A stretch of DNA of 64,000 nucleotides from Lachancea dasiensis (Eukaryota > Ascomycota > Saccharomycetes > Saccharomycetales > Saccharomycetaceae): NCBI GenBank assembly GCA_900074725.1, contig LT598457.1, positions 620,001 through 684,000 on the forward strand, in the 5' to 3' direction. Shown here in pieces: positions 1 through 11,000 of this stretch; the stretch's first letter is position 1; each line of letters opens with the position of its first letter. A model generated the notes under the pieces. The model saw only the letters and a program-made list of their open reading frames with translations. It ran no database searches and had not been told where the DNA came from. Both the position numbers and the translations under genes were made by a program.

Positions 1-440
1 GTATCGTTTTCAAGTTGTACAACGATGTTGTGCCAAAGACTGCAGAAAACTTCAGAGCTCTATGTACCGGTGAAAAGGGCTTTGGTTACAACGGCTGCCC
101 ATTCCACAGAGTGATTCCAGACTTCATGCTGCAGGGTGGTGACTTCACCCACGGCACTGGTGTCGGTGGCAAGTCGATCTACGGCGGCAAGTTCCCAGAT
201 GAGAACTTTGTCAAGAAGCACGACAGACCAGGTTTGCTTTCGATGGCCAACGCTGGTCCAAACACCAACGGCTCCCAATTCTTTGTCACAACCGTGCCAT
301 GCCCATGGTTGGACGGCAAGCACGTCGTTTTCGGTGAAGTCACCGAAGGCCAAGACGTGGTCAAGAAGATCGAGTCTCTCGGTTCCCCACACGGTACCAC
401 CAGAAGCCGCATTGTGATCGCCAAGTCCGGTGAATTGTAA
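1..440 (+). CDS. CPR1: Cyclophilin A, cytosolic peptidyl-prolyl isomerase (5' end outside window)
   Basis: This is a cyclophilin that catalyses cis-trans isomerisation of peptidyl-proline bonds and is the cyclosporin A target. The window opens inside the gene: the frame is open from base 3 and about 17 N-terminal residues are missing compared with the 162-residue yeast Cpr1. Visible family marks are the [16 protein letters not shown] block with the catalytic Arg, the [14 protein letters not shown] block, and [11 protein letters not shown] with the drug-contacting Trp. The C-terminus ends KSGEL as in S. cerevisiae. There is no signal peptide extension or ER retention signal in the visible part, so it is the cytosolic/nuclear form rather than a Cpr2/Cpr5 type. 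The neighbour order CPR1-ENT5-GIR2-CTH is the same as YDR155-YDR151, which supports orthology. Confidence 0.97.
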   Translation, partial: IVFKLYNDVVPKTAENFRALCTGEKGFGYNGCPFHRVIPDFMLQGGDFTHGTGVGGKSIYGGKFPDENFVKKHDRPGLLSMANAGPNTNGSQFFVTTVPCPWLDGKHVVFGEVTEGQDVVKKIESLGSPHGTTRSRIVIAKSGEL

Positions 441-1146
441 GTAGCGGGAGTACCGCTGTCAGATAGGAGGATGCTTTGCTCTGTAATCTGACGGTTCAGC
501 GCCCCTCTTTTATGTACACATGTGTATGACCCAGAAAAGAACCTTTTTTTGAAGGAACCTCGATCGCGGCAGTTGCAAGCACTGCCATAGAAGTGGTGGA
601 TGAGGCCGCAGGTTTCCAGAACAACGGCCCGAATCCAGAGGCTCTCAGCAATAGTATCATTATTTACTGAACGATAAAGGACGGATCCGCTCTCCTCAGT
701 ATACTCAAGTCATGGAGTTGACAAGGATGAACTGCTCATAATGCTGGCCTAGGGCTTGGACGTATACATATGTGGCTCAGGTCCCTTCCATATGGTCTTG
801 CATATTTTTCAAGTTTCCAACCTAAAATAACCCAGGAAAGAAGACCAAATAGTTCACACACTACACCTTACGAACGGTATATACATCATGAATAGGAGCA
901 CCTAGCCGTTGACTCTCTTAGATGATCTGGCACTCGCACCTTCGCTTTCTCTGTCCACCAACATCAACATATCATGCTACACGAACTGAGTAATTTCGTC
1001 CGGTTAGATTTCTATCTTATTGAACACCGAGTGCTGAACTACACACCGTTCATGTTCTTTCTCCGCAAAACGGCGCTTCTCGTAGTTTGAAAGGCAAGAT
1101 TTCATCGCTGAATACACTACCGCTGTGAAAAGCTACTGCCAGCTCA
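441..1146. other. CPR1-ENT5 intergenic region
   Basis: These 706 bases separate two plus-strand genes. The stretch holds the CPR1 3' end, including a run of Ts followed by a GAAGGAACC segment near 545-562, and the ENT5 promoter. I see no gene, tRNA or clear repeat. No convincing TATA box lies close to the ENT5 start. Confidence 0.5.
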
Positions 1147-2298
1147 ATGGATTCCTTGTCGAAAAAGATTCAGAATCTGGGAATCCATGATATCAGAAAC
1201 GCTGCCAGGTTCGCGCAAAATGTAATTGTACAATATGAGCCTTACCAGGTCGATATTCGTCGTGCCACCAATACGGACTCGTGGGGTCCTACTCCTAAAC
1301 ATCTGTTCAAAGTTATGCGCAATAAGTATCAGGTGCCACTCCATTTGATGACCGAGTATACTCTCAAGAGGCTGGTGGACCATATTGCCTCTAGGCCAAA
1401 GAACCTGTATGAGAAGGCCCGGAAGCAGTATGTGAACTACGGAAGTGAGTGGCGGGTTATATTGAAGTGTTTGGTCCTCCTGGAATACCTACTTCTAAAC
1501 GTGGATAATGGCTCGGAACTGGACCAGGTCAGAAGCTGCATGCTAACCCATAAGCATATCTTGACCCGGGATGTGATGAGTTTTCGCGTTGATTTTAGTA
1601 ACGATGGCAAAATGGAGGTCCACGAACGTGGAATAAAGAAAAAGTGCGAAACAATGATCCAGTACCTGGAGGATCCTTCGTTTCTGAAGCGGGAACGTGC
1701 TAAGCATACTAAAAATGTAGCAAAAATCAACCAGTCTTCTAGCGCTTATTCCACTACAGCCTCAACACCTGCTGCAGGGTTTCAAGACCCTGTGTATGGG
1801 TCTTACGACGATGACGACGATGACGACGACGACGACTATCGAATCAACGGCTCTGCAGCTCCTGCGGAAGCTGCCAGACGGCGGAGAACATCTGCTGCTG
1901 ACGAACAACGACGTCAGAAGAGGGAAATTTTGCGCGAAAAGATCAAGGCTAGCGAGCTTCAAAGGAAGGCGTCTCTAAAGAGAGCTCAGGAGCCACCTGT
2001 AGACTTGCTAAATTTTGACGATATGGACGCAGCACCTCAACCTTCATCCTATCGCGGCGATGAAGCTCCAGCTGCTAAAAGTAATTTGGGCGAGGAGGAT
2101 GAGGACGACTTTGGTGAATTTCAAAGCGACAGTCACCCTCAAACGACTTCAACGAATACCACCAATAGTACGATCGGAGGAATTGATTTATTGGACTGGA
2201 ATGGCTCCGCCTCAAAAAACCAGACAGCCACGGGAACTAATGGTAACTCTAAAGATGCATTTGCGGACTTGTTTTCGTATTCTAAAACCCACGCTTGA
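1147..2298 (+). CDS. ENT5: Epsin-related clathrin adaptor, ENTH/ANTH domain
   Basis: Ent5 is an adaptor for clathrin-coated vesicles at the trans-Golgi network and endosomes, working with AP-1 and GGA proteins in traffic between these compartments. The N-terminal ~190 residues are nearly collinear with S. cerevisiae Ent5, beginning [20 protein letters not shown], including the EWR and LLEYLLLNV segments of the ENTH-like fold. An unbroken run of ten Asp (about residues 221-230) follows, then a basic helical stretch rich in [14 protein letters not shown]. The tail has acidic motifs of the DDFGEF type, which in this family bind AP-1 and GGA ear domains. It ends FADLFSYSK, again as in Ent5. At 383 residues it is slightly shorter than the yeast protein. 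The first ATG fits the family start exactly. Confidence 0.97.
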   Translation: MDSLSKKIQNLGIHDIRNAARFAQNVIVQYEPYQVDIRRATNTDSWGPTPKHLFKVMRNKYQVPLHLMTEYTLKRLVDHIASRPKNLYEKARKQYVNYGSEWRVILKCLVLLEYLLLNVDNGSELDQVRSCMLTHKHILTRDVMSFRVDFSNDGKMEVHERGIKKKCETMIQYLEDPSFLKRERAKHTKNVAKINQSSSAYSTTASTPAAGFQDPVYGSYDDDDDDDDDDYRINGSAAPAEAARRRRTSAADEQRRQKREILREKIKASELQRKASLKRAQEPPVDLLNFDDMDAAPQPSSYRGDEAPAAKSNLGEEDEDDFGEFQSDSHPQTTSTNTTNSTIGGIDLLDWNGSASKNQTATGTNGNSKDAFADLFSYSKTHA

Positions 2299-2479
2299 TA
2301 ATAAGCTGTTATTGTGACATTAAATGGCCAATAAAAAAACGCCTCGTACCGTAATTTGTGTACAGGCTGTCATTGTTCTACTTGGTAATGGTTTTATATA
2401 GTCCGTAATTTACAATTAATACGAAATGCGAATGCTAAGGAAATACGTAGGAAACGCCGGATTAAAGAATTCTTTTGAA

Positions 2480-3244
2480 TCATTCATTCTCCTCCACGTC
2501 TTCGCTGCCATCAAGACCTTGTTCAAATATTTGTCTTCCGGTAAGTTTACCACCATGAGCCTCCTTCCTCCTGGCCGCATCTCTATCATTGCGACCGGTC
2601 TCTTCGCGAAACCTTGCCCTCCACGCCAAGTAAGATTCAGGCGTAACTTTCGTGCCATGGAATTTCTTTTGTTCCTCTTTCTCGCGAGCAGCAAGCTTAC
2701 GGTCATGTTCACGTTCGAAGTCCGCTAGTTTTTCTTGAAAATAGCGTTCGCAGGCCTCTTTCAGCCACGAGACCAAAGCAAAACACATCTGCATCCCCAC
2801 AAGCATGTCTTCCTCTGCTTGTGATTCCACTTGAGACTCGAGAACGTTCAGATGATCTTCGAACGCTACCTGGTCAGGCAAATTCTCAAGTTTTGCCTCT
2901 AAGGGATTGCCATGGTCGTCGTATTCAATTTCTTTGTCTGATTCATCTTGATTAGCATCGTCCCCATCGCTCTTTAGGCCGGCTTTGCGCTCGTGCTCAG
3001 CAGAAAGCGTAATGATCGGAACAGTTTCAGGATAAGTTTCCGGAAGTTTGATATTTATGACGACCCAATGGTCTTTGGTCAGTGAGTCGGCTGTGAAGGA
3101 AGAGCTATCCAGTGGAACCAGATCCAGCGGTAATCTGACTTCAAACTCAATTTTAGGAAAAGTGTTAGAAACCACTGTCAACTCATCGGGGTAGATGGAC
3201 TCAAGAACCTCCAGTTCTTGATTTTGCTCCTCTTGATAATCCAT
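2480..3244 (-). CDS. GIR2: RWD-domain protein Gir2, partner of Gcn1 and Rbg2
   Basis: Gir2 is a cytoplasmic RWD-domain protein that binds Gcn1 and the GTPase Rbg2 on ribosomes and so tunes the Gcn2 amino-acid starvation response. The 254-residue product starts MDYQEEQNQELEVLESIYPDE, the typical RWD opening with its LESIYPDE motif, and continues through a PETYP segment. An acidic linker, characteristic of Gir2, interrupts the domain around residues 95-110. The C-terminal half is helical and basic (REKEEQKKFHGTKVTPESYLAWR), the part that contacts Rbg2 in the family. It is convergent with ENT5 and divergent from the CTH gene, as in YDR152-YDR153. Size and position both match S. cerevisiae Gir2 (265 residues). 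Confidence 0.95.
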   Translation of the reverse strand: MDYQEEQNQELEVLESIYPDELTVVSNTFPKIEFEVRLPLDLVPLDSSSFTADSLTKDHWVVINIKLPETYPETVPIITLSAEHERKAGLKSDGDDANQDESDKEIEYDDHGNPLEAKLENLPDQVAFEDHLNVLESQVESQAEEDMLVGMQMCFALVSWLKEACERYFQEKLADFEREHDRKLAAREKEEQKKFHGTKVTPESYLAWRARFREETGRNDRDAARRKEAHGGKLTGRQIFEQGLDGSEDVEENE

Positions 3245-4502
3245 GAGAAAGAAGAGTGGGAGGCGTCAATTGAAGCTAGAGTTGTTAATCCACTCGAAAA
3301 CATGACAGGCGTCGAAGTAAGCATCTTTGATGTTCAATATTTAAGCTCTAGTTGATTACCCGGCCTTTGGGTGTCGCTTTGGAGAAAAGTGATCAGCTAA
3401 AGCGCACCCCCCTACGTTTTGCTCGATGTCAGCGGTGTCCAAGACCACCCTCGCATGTAGTTCAAACCTTCAAGTATCGGATCAATACGCCAGTAATGCC
3501 AGCGCGTCGCCCGATAGAAACTTTAAAAATCACCTGGTCGGATCAACAAGATGCTATGCTCTCTCAAGAAAAGCCTTGAGCAGCAACCCTCCCCATCCCC
3601 ATCTTGAAACCCAGCTACATTCCGACTCACAGCCGGCGCTGACCATCCAAAAACTAGCTCATTATGGACTTGTCGACAACCTGCGACAGTTGAGTACAAA
3701 GTGATCTGAATTAATTGTGACGCTACCGGGAGCCAACGCCTGTTCCAATGGACACAGACCACACACCCTTCTAACCACCGTCCAAAGGCGGACATTGCGA
3801 GGATACGGTTTTGAGTCATGGCCATATCCACACAAATTCTACCCAGGTTCGCAAAGTCAAGAGTCTTCCAGCATGTGCTGAGTGCTAATTCAGAATCTCG
3901 GTAATACCACTATGTCCTACCGCCAGGGACAAAGTCACAAATCCTCTATTCAGGCATCTGCCATCTGTTTATCGTAGACTGTCTTCCATATTTACGAACT
4001 TTATCAAGACATGTCGCTCCCGTGACAATTGTTATCGCACGGTGCACCCAATTCACTTCCGCACCCAGTTTTTTCTGCAGAGCCGCAGCTCTGCTATGAG
4101 AACGCACCCACGATCACCACTCACAACGTTACTCTCGCTTCGATGGCTTCACGGTCACAGTGAGGAATGGAACTGCAGTTGCCTTCGGTAACCGGACGCT
4201 ATACGCTAAATTTGTCACTTCCTTGTGTATTGTTTGTCTTGAGAATTTTACCTGGGTGTAGAAGGTGCTGTTGCTTGTGACTGGGGCTGGAGGCATGGTG
4301 GCCCGGCTGGAGAGTGCACACATAGATAGCTCCAGATTATTGTGCGTAATTGCACCAATTCCGGGTGTGGTTTAGGTGTAGATGGAAGATGAAGTTAGGG
4401 TATATATGGTGTGCCGTTGAAGTGGCAGGAGGAAGAGTAGGCTGTTACTGGGTTGAAGGTTAAGAGGGCACTTAAGACCAAAATACCAAATTACCAGAAA
4501 AC
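3245..4502. promoter_or_regulatory. Divergent GIR2/CTH control region with Aft-type iron sites
   Basis: This 1258-base stretch between divergent genes has no convincing ORF. It carries five matches to the iron-regulon core YRCACCC: 3403-3409 (+), 4043-4049 (TGCACCC, +), 4060-4066 (+), 4103-4109 (+) and 4363-4369 (on the minus strand). A TATATAT element at 4401-4407 lies about 100 bases before the CTH start. In S. cerevisiae TIS11/CTH2 is induced by Aft1/Aft2 through such sites, and the same core is used by the K. lactis Aft factor. The clustering close to this gene supports iron control here, but binding is inferred. Confidence 0.65.
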
Positions 4503-5312
4503 ATGAACGCATACAGCATTTCCTCCAGAACCACCCAAACATCGTCTGTTTTTTCCGCAGAGGACGACGATTACGATGCTAAACTCAGAGAGATTGAAGA
4601 ATACTACGTGAGGACTTTGCTAGAGGAGGAACCTGCGCATGGACCAGAACCAAACCAAAAGTGGAGCCCGAACTCTACTACAACGCTCTCGCTCCTGGGA
4701 ACACTCAACGGATCGTCGTCGGAATTTCGCCAGCCACAGCAGCATCAGGATATCGTAGGCCAAGGAGCCAGTTTTTATCTGCGGCAACAGCAACCTCAAC
4801 TGGAGGTGGAAATAAACTCACAGTATATGCCCGCCAGCGGAATCATGCCTCTTACATCGGAAAATCTGAAGATCCTGCAAAACCCAAAATTGACGCCCCA
4901 GAGGCCCGAGTGCCTGACTTCCGAACCCACACCCACGTCTAGAACAGCATCATCGCCCAGCCCAACTGGAAATTCTGAAAAATGCAACAAAGTGCTCTAC
5001 AAGACAGAACTTTGCGAGTCCTTCTCCACTAAGGGCCACTGCAGATATGGTTCCAACTGCCAATTTGCCCACGGCTTGCAAGAGTTAAAGTTCAAAGAGC
5101 GCAACAACAAGTTTAGGACCAAACCATGTGTCAATTGGATGAAGACCGGCACTTGTCCATACAGGCAAAGGTGCTGCTTCAAACATGGAGATGATAACGA
5201 TATTAAAATGTATCTGCGGGCAGGTCACATTCCCATCGCTTCTCCAGATGGCAGGTCGGAGCGTAAAAATCTGCATGCTAACGTCCAAGCTCTGCAAAAA
5301 ATGGCCTGGTAA
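4503..5312 (+). CDS. TIS11: Tandem CCCH zinc-finger mRNA-decay factor (pre-WGD CTH1/CTH2)
   Basis: This is a TTP-family protein that binds AU-rich elements in mRNAs and promotes their decay. In S. cerevisiae Cth1 and Cth2/Tis11 do this during iron shortage, sparing iron from respiration and other uses. The two fingers have the exact C-x8-C-x5-C-x3-H spacing, at residues 171-190 and 209-228, each preceded by the family lead-ins YKTELC and RTKPC. The N-terminus has the acidic conserved segment around DDDYDAKLREIEEYYVRTLL seen in Cth proteins, and the C-terminus ends NVQALQKMAW, close to Cth2. The middle is Ser/Thr/Pro/Gln rich. The gene is single here, whereas S. cerevisiae has the ohnologs YDR151C and YLR136C. 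Its neighbours correspond to both copies (GIR2 on one side, SLX4 nearby on the other). Confidence 0.95.
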   Translation: MNAYSISSRTTQTSSVFSAEDDDYDAKLREIEEYYVRTLLEEEPAHGPEPNQKWSPNSTTTLSLLGTLNGSSSEFRQPQQHQDIVGQGASFYLRQQQPQLEVEINSQYMPASGIMPLTSENLKILQNPKLTPQRPECLTSEPTPTSRTASSPSPTGNSEKCNKVLYKTELCESFSTKGHCRYGSNCQFAHGLQELKFKERNNKFRTKPCVNWMKTGTCPYRQRCCFKHGDDNDIKMYLRAGHIPIASPDGRSERKNLHANVQALQKMAW

Positions 5313-5514
5313 ATTCAATTTACCCTCTCCGGATGGTTAAGTGTATCAAGGACGTGGGCTATTTCACTATTTATTATATATACTACGAAGCTGGCTACAA
5401 ATCGCGTAGTAGTCTTCTCATTCAACTCTGGCTTAGAAATTCTAATAATTGTTCAAACGTTGACAAGTTAACTTCAATATAAAACCTCCAATCCTTGGCC
5501 TACTCTTTGCATTT

Positions 5515-7803
5515 TTAGTTTTTATAGTGGTCATTCAAGTAGTCAATCTTCTTGCGGATGATTCTCGTCCACTTGGCAAAAGCGTGTGCATCCTTATCAT
5601 CCAATGCCTCTTTCAGTCCGGGAAATGCAAATCCCTGATAGCCAGTGTCTCTACCAGCAGCATAAACAATATGCTTGAACCAAGGTCTTCCTTTCAGACC
5701 TTTCTCATGTAAAAATGTCCTCTCAAAGTATCTGATTTGGTAATTCAATCCCTTGATCTTGAAGTGGAGGGCAAAACGTTTCCAGAAAGGAAGACTATCG
5801 GACGCATCCCACTCAGCTTGCAGAGCTTCGGCTTTAAGATCGAAACTGTGTGCGTTGCTTTGGAAAGTTTCTAGTTTAGTACCCAGGGAGGTTAGAGCAT
5901 CCGCTATAGTGCGCTGGCTGCCGCCCACCGGGATACTCAGCCAATCTTCAGGTACCTTGGCCGCCAAATCCTTGAAGTATAGTTCTAGTTCGTCAGCGTA
6001 GGCAACGAGGGAAGTTGATATGACTTTGCGTTCCGTGAGTTTCAGAGCTACCAAACCGAGATATTTGGCCAGAGCGTTGTGCAGTTTGAAACCTGGGTCT
6101 CCTCTTGTGGCCATCCAGTGGTGAGAGTCATAATTGGAATGATAGTGATATACTGGGTCTTCTGGGCCCGAACTGAAGCCCATGTCCACAGAAGGGATGC
6201 CCAAATGCTCTTGGAAAACTGTGTAATCCGAGCCGCTGCCCAATATGCCAAATTTGGCTCTCTTGTCAAAGTAATGATCGTATAAACTACCACCAAAAGG
6301 ATAATCAACCAGGTGCAAAGATTCTGTTAAAACTCGGTTCAGGAACGGTGAGGCCTCTATGTTTAAAGTCTTCCCAGACGCTGCGACGTCAACGTTCAAG
6401 TAAGCCAAACAATTTGCCTGTAAATCGCTCTTGTATTTCTCGCCGAATTCTGTAGAGCCTAATAAAGCATACTCCTCCCCATCCCAGGATGCAAAGACGA
6501 TAGTCTTGCGAGGCTTCCATCCAAGCAGTTGCAAATGGTGGAATCCACGAATTATTTCCAGTAAAGCGGCAGAACCACTGTTAGGATCGGAAGCCCCGCC
6601 CTTGATCCACGCGTCACGATGGTTTCCGACAACAATGTAGCCTTCGCTACTGTCCGTGCCTGTGATGTTCCCATAAACATTGTAGATGGGGCGGATATCA
6701 TAGGACTGGTTATTGTACACATTCACCGAAAAGTGTGGAGCCGGACCGGTCCAATATTCGAACCTTGGTAGGCCACCTACCCAATTGTCACCACCAATCT
6801 TCGATGCGTTAAGACCGAAGCCATTCAATTTCTTAAGAATAGGTTGCACTTCTTTGAAAGAGATGGGTAAACTAGGGATTAGGGGTATTCTATCGTGAGG
6901 ATCGGCACGTTCAACATCGCCTTGCGATGGATAACCCGGCGTTGTGGGGTCCCCTGGCATCGAACTTAAAAATTGGACAGAACCTCTTTGCAAAGATGAA
7001 GGATTTCTCGCCGGTCCCTGAGGGTACGCCTTGTCGCCTTTGGCTTCCTGAAAATGATCGTCCCCTGGGTCCGAGTATATCAGAACACCGACACAACCGG
7101 CTTCTTGAGCAAACTTGACTTTCAGACCTCTAAAGATCTTCCCGTATCTAGCAATCGCGACCTTTCCTGTTAAATCAACATTGTGGCTCTTCAAAAGCTC
7201 GAAATCCTCCTTAGTACCGCGATTCACGTATACATACTGTGCGGTGACATTACCAGATGCACTGTAGCCGTGAAAGGCCGGAATCAAGTCGTCGCCGCCT
7301 GTGGTAGGGTCGTCTTCCAGCACTTCTTCCGTCAGTGAAGCTGTATAAACTACCGAACTTCCGTTTTTGGTCTGTTCCAATAGCCTTAGGCCATTTTCAA
7401 CTGGATAATTCAAGTAGATATCAAACGCTTCAACCTCGGTCACTAAACCATATTCTTGAAACTTTTCTGAGGTCCAATCGACCAGTTCTTTGCCTTGCCC
7501 TGCCAAATGAGGAACTGAAGTGTATTTTTTCGACCAATTGCCGGCCAGATTCTCCTCAAGAGCCTGCAAGTAAGAATATTCTAACGGTGTGGTAACTCCC
7601 AAGGGAACTGACTTGCCACCTTTGCTCAGCAACTTCGTTCCGGACGAAGGAATGAGCCCAAGTGTTATCACTAGCCAGCAAACTGCCACTAACGCCACCA
7701 CTCCTTTGCAAACATACCTTGTCCACTTGTTATATCCAATTTCCCCGGTCCTCAAGACTGAGGGCTGCTTCTCTTCATCGTTTGTGGCTTCAATTGAGCC
7801 CAT
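5515..7803 (-). CDS. VPS70: Vps70-like type II membrane M28 peptidase (glutamate carboxypeptidase II / transferrin receptor family)
   Basis: This is a predicted vacuolar-sorting membrane peptidase of the PSMA/transferrin-receptor family. The 762-residue product has a short cytosolic tail, one hydrophobic segment at about 30-51, a PA domain at about 175-290, the M28 peptidase core at about 370-600, and a C-terminal dimerisation domain. All zinc ligands can be placed: His395 (GNHRDAW), Asp406 (ASDPNSG), Glu444 with the general base Glu443 (DGEEYALLG), Asp472 (LNVDVAA) and His555 (YHSNYD). It therefore looks catalytically competent, unlike transferrin receptor itself. The ending FKHIVYAAGRDTGYQGFAFP fits Vps70 better than Tre1/Tre2, and no PPxY motif is present in the tail. 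S. cerevisiae VPS70 is elsewhere (YJR126C), so its place here is not explained by the neighbouring YDR block. The assignment as Vps70 rather than Tre1/2 is likely but not certain. Confidence 0.86.
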   Translation of the reverse strand: MGSIEATNDEEKQPSVLRTGEIGYNKWTRYVCKGVVALVAVCWLVITLGLIPSSGTKLLSKGGKSVPLGVTTPLEYSYLQALEENLAGNWSKKYTSVPHLAGQGKELVDWTSEKFQEYGLVTEVEAFDIYLNYPVENGLRLLEQTKNGSSVVYTASLTEEVLEDDPTTGGDDLIPAFHGYSASGNVTAQYVYVNRGTKEDFELLKSHNVDLTGKVAIARYGKIFRGLKVKFAQEAGCVGVLIYSDPGDDHFQEAKGDKAYPQGPARNPSSLQRGSVQFLSSMPGDPTTPGYPSQGDVERADPHDRIPLIPSLPISFKEVQPILKKLNGFGLNASKIGGDNWVGGLPRFEYWTGPAPHFSVNVYNNQSYDIRPIYNVYGNITGTDSSEGYIVVGNHRDAWIKGGASDPNSGSAALLEIIRGFHHLQLLGWKPRKTIVFASWDGEEYALLGSTEFGEKYKSDLQANCLAYLNVDVAASGKTLNIEASPFLNRVLTESLHLVDYPFGGSLYDHYFDKRAKFGILGSGSDYTVFQEHLGIPSVDMGFSSGPEDPVYHYHSNYDSHHWMATRGDPGFKLHNALAKYLGLVALKLTERKVISTSLVAYADELELYFKDLAAKVPEDWLSIPVGGSQRTIADALTSLGTKLETFQSNAHSFDLKAEALQAEWDASDSLPFWKRFALHFKIKGLNYQIRYFERTFLHEKGLKGRPWFKHIVYAAGRDTGYQGFAFPGLKEALDDKDAHAFAKWTRIIRKKIDYLNDHYKN

Positions 7804-8028
7804 ATTCGGTCTGTGAAGCTTCTGTTCAATCGACTTGGGCCTAACTTGAAATAGGAGCTCTTGAAATGCAAGATAACAAAAACGGACAATTTATTTTAGA
7901 TAAACACTATCATCACTTGTCGTCTAATACATCACGAGCTCCCTATATACATATTGCCGTGCCGTTGGCAGTACTTACCTAAGATGTCTCAGCTGACATT
8001 GGGATCTCAACAAACTTTCTAGTAGCTC

Positions 8029-11000
8029 TCACTTATTGTACCGACTAGAAGGTGCACGGGAATGATTTACGAACACAGTCGATGTACCTCTTCTTGTAGA
8101 TGACAGCCTTTGATTGGTGAGTCTCGAAGTCTCTCCTGGTAGTTGATAGATTTTGTTGGCATTGGCAGGATCTGTTGGGTCTGCCATACCGTCGTCAAGG
8201 TTGATGCCGTCCATGTTCCTTTGGACCAAGTAGCGCAGGGAGTTGAACCAAATATTGTGCCGCTGTCGAGATGCGCACGTAATCTTGATAGAACGAGATT
8301 CGGTTTTCACAACAATGCTCTTATGATATAGACCAACAGGATAAGGATTAGGATCGTCCACGGCCTCAACGCCCAAAATGGCAGCTGCTCTTGTTTTATT
8401 AGTAGCTGGATTCTCGAGGACTGGATTATTTGTCGACCAATATAGAGTCATGGTGTAGGGATGCACCCAAAAGTAGCGCTCGTGGCGAGACATGAAGGTG
8501 GACAATGGACCGAGACGACGGTAGTATTTGTAGATGTATTCACCAATAACAGTTTGCGTCAGGGCGGGGATAATACTAGGCTCGCTCAGGGAGGCGACCG
8601 TTGCCAATGAAATTCCCCCATCGAAAGAGGCATGACGAACGTGAGACATACCGGCGTCCATGTTTAAAGTCGGCTGTTTGCTCGAGGATATAGAGAGTCT
8701 ATGGTTCGATCCCTTAATGGTTGCAACTTCGTGGTCACTGTGTGCCGCATTCACTGCTGCCTCTGCAAAGCTTCTTCTACTATTTGAATCAGATGAGAAG
8801 TTGGTGTGTATTGAGCTTTGTCTGCTTAGCTTGGAATGTTGTGGGGACATAACAGCACCCAAGTGAGGTTCCCTTGAGCCGAATATTAGTCCCCGGTTTT
8901 TGGCTTCGACTTGAAGCTCTTCATTTGTTGCCATCTTCAAAACCTCTTGTTCCTTTGCTAGAATGTGCTCATAATAAGAAGAAGGCAACACAACGACGTT
9001 GTGGGTATCAACTGCGCGGGCATTTGTAGTAGCTACAAAAGCACTTTCCGGAATACACATCATTCCTAACTTTCTCGCAAGGGATATCATATGGGTCGTG
9101 TCGTCGTTATCCTCAGAGAACTCGCTTTCCTCAAAAGCGGAAGATAAAAGCTCTCCCCCCTGACCTAAACATCTTGAGCACCCCAACCTATCGTATTCTG
9201 ATTTCTCAACAACAACAAGACCAAAATCATTTGCGTTTTGCAAAATTTGATCCTTCGTCAGTGATGGTTTAGACAGTTCTTCTTTAATCTTTTCAAATTG
9301 ACTACGTGGAATGGGAACTAGATCAAACTCAGTTGCCTTTATCATAATGTCATCGACCGTCAAATTGTTAGAACCGCTCGCCGCCAGTTCTGCTTTGATG
9401 CGAGCAAACTGTTCGGCTTCTAGGGCCACTAGGCCAAATTTATGCAAACGCTGAATTAGCTCAGCCTTCTGGTCGTGTCTTGCTTCACCAGAATCGGATG
9501 AATTCAAATAAGGTGACATGGTCTTCGCGGGCGAAAAAGAAATTGCTCCGCCTACACTGCTAAATCCTACCACACTTTGCTCGTCAGACTCAAGTTTCAT
9601 TAGCTCTGAGTTCATCTTCAACTCAACTGATTTTTTTCGTTCCCCTGTTCCCCTTTGCGAACTCTCGTACGTTTTCAAGTCAGGTTGTACATTAACTGCT
9701 TCACGGCTGCCTTCGTCAAAGTCACTTTTCGTCGAAAGGTTTGTATTCGAGAACACATTTGCTGAAACAAGAGGGTTTTTCACAGCTGATATGTTTGAAA
9801 TATTGCTGACACCGTCTCCCGGTTTGTTTATGGAAGCAATTTTCTCCAATTTCTTCAAAGCTTCAAACTGTGCAAGTTCGTTCTCTGTAATAACAACAAG
9901 ACCCTGTCTTGTAGCCTTGTTTGTTTGAATATGCTCCTCTGAATCGACCACACGGCTCGACATGCTACTCCCATCAGTGTCATTCAAAGGCGAAGAGTTG
10001 CCTTTTTGGACTTCACCTTGCTTCAAGCTGTTTCCAAAAGACCCATGAGCCTGGCCGCCTTCCTTGGATGGGGCAAAATTGTGTCTTACTATTTCATAAC
10101 CATAGGCCCTTGCACGTTCCCGGAGTTCGGTAATAGAGAGCGACTCATGGTGGCTGTCCTTTATCTCAATAGTTGATGTGCGGGAAATTCGCTCGACATC
10201 TTGTGCATCAGTGTAACAGGCGGAATCGGTGTCAAAGTTGGAACTAGATTCGTTGACAAGAGAGTCACGTCCCTCTAGTGTTAATGCATCAAAATAAACA
10301 CTATCACCGGTAAGTGACCGGCTCACAAAATCTGACTCACCATCTAGAGTTGAAGGGACAGAAATACTGTTTCTTGAGCTATAGATCGAAGCAGAATCGT
10401 GAGCCTCAGAAGCATGACACACCCCCCTTGCTTGATCTTGCGCGACCAAGGAATATATATTTTGGCTTTTTAACAACGGCACGTATTCTTCCGTAGTCAG
10501 GACAGTCAAATGGAATTCTTTTGCCGCCGAGTACACCTGGGTTTTGGTGATAGGGCTATTTTTTTGGTTGTTCAACAAATGTTTATACTCCGCCAAACCT
10601 AGCGTAACACAATTCAATGCTTTTACAGTTTCCAGTGTTTTCTCTTTATCAATTGAGGTTTTTTCTTCCTCTCCCATTGCTTCAATATCATTTTGAATTG
10701 GTAAATCATTCGAATCACCTTCTTTGGGCTCGTCGGAGCCCAATTCAAAGATTGTTTTATCAGAAGCAGCTGCCCTTATGACCAAACTTTCGTGTTCATT
10801 GCGCTTCATCATGATGTACTCAGGATATTGTTGTACCATGCTCATTAAACAATCAACTGGAGGACTCTCGCAGAGGAGCTGGAATTTCTCGTAAGCTGGA
10901 ACCGAAACTAGTTTCAAGTTCAACTGTTCAGCTTTTTCGGTCAAGTAATCTATACTTGGTGAACTCCAAGAATTAAATTCATCATTGTATTTCTGCTCCT

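Noticed and set aside
3352-3831. Short frames in the GIR2-CTH gap
   Set aside because: They overlap on both strands, lack conserved features and sit in promoter DNA.
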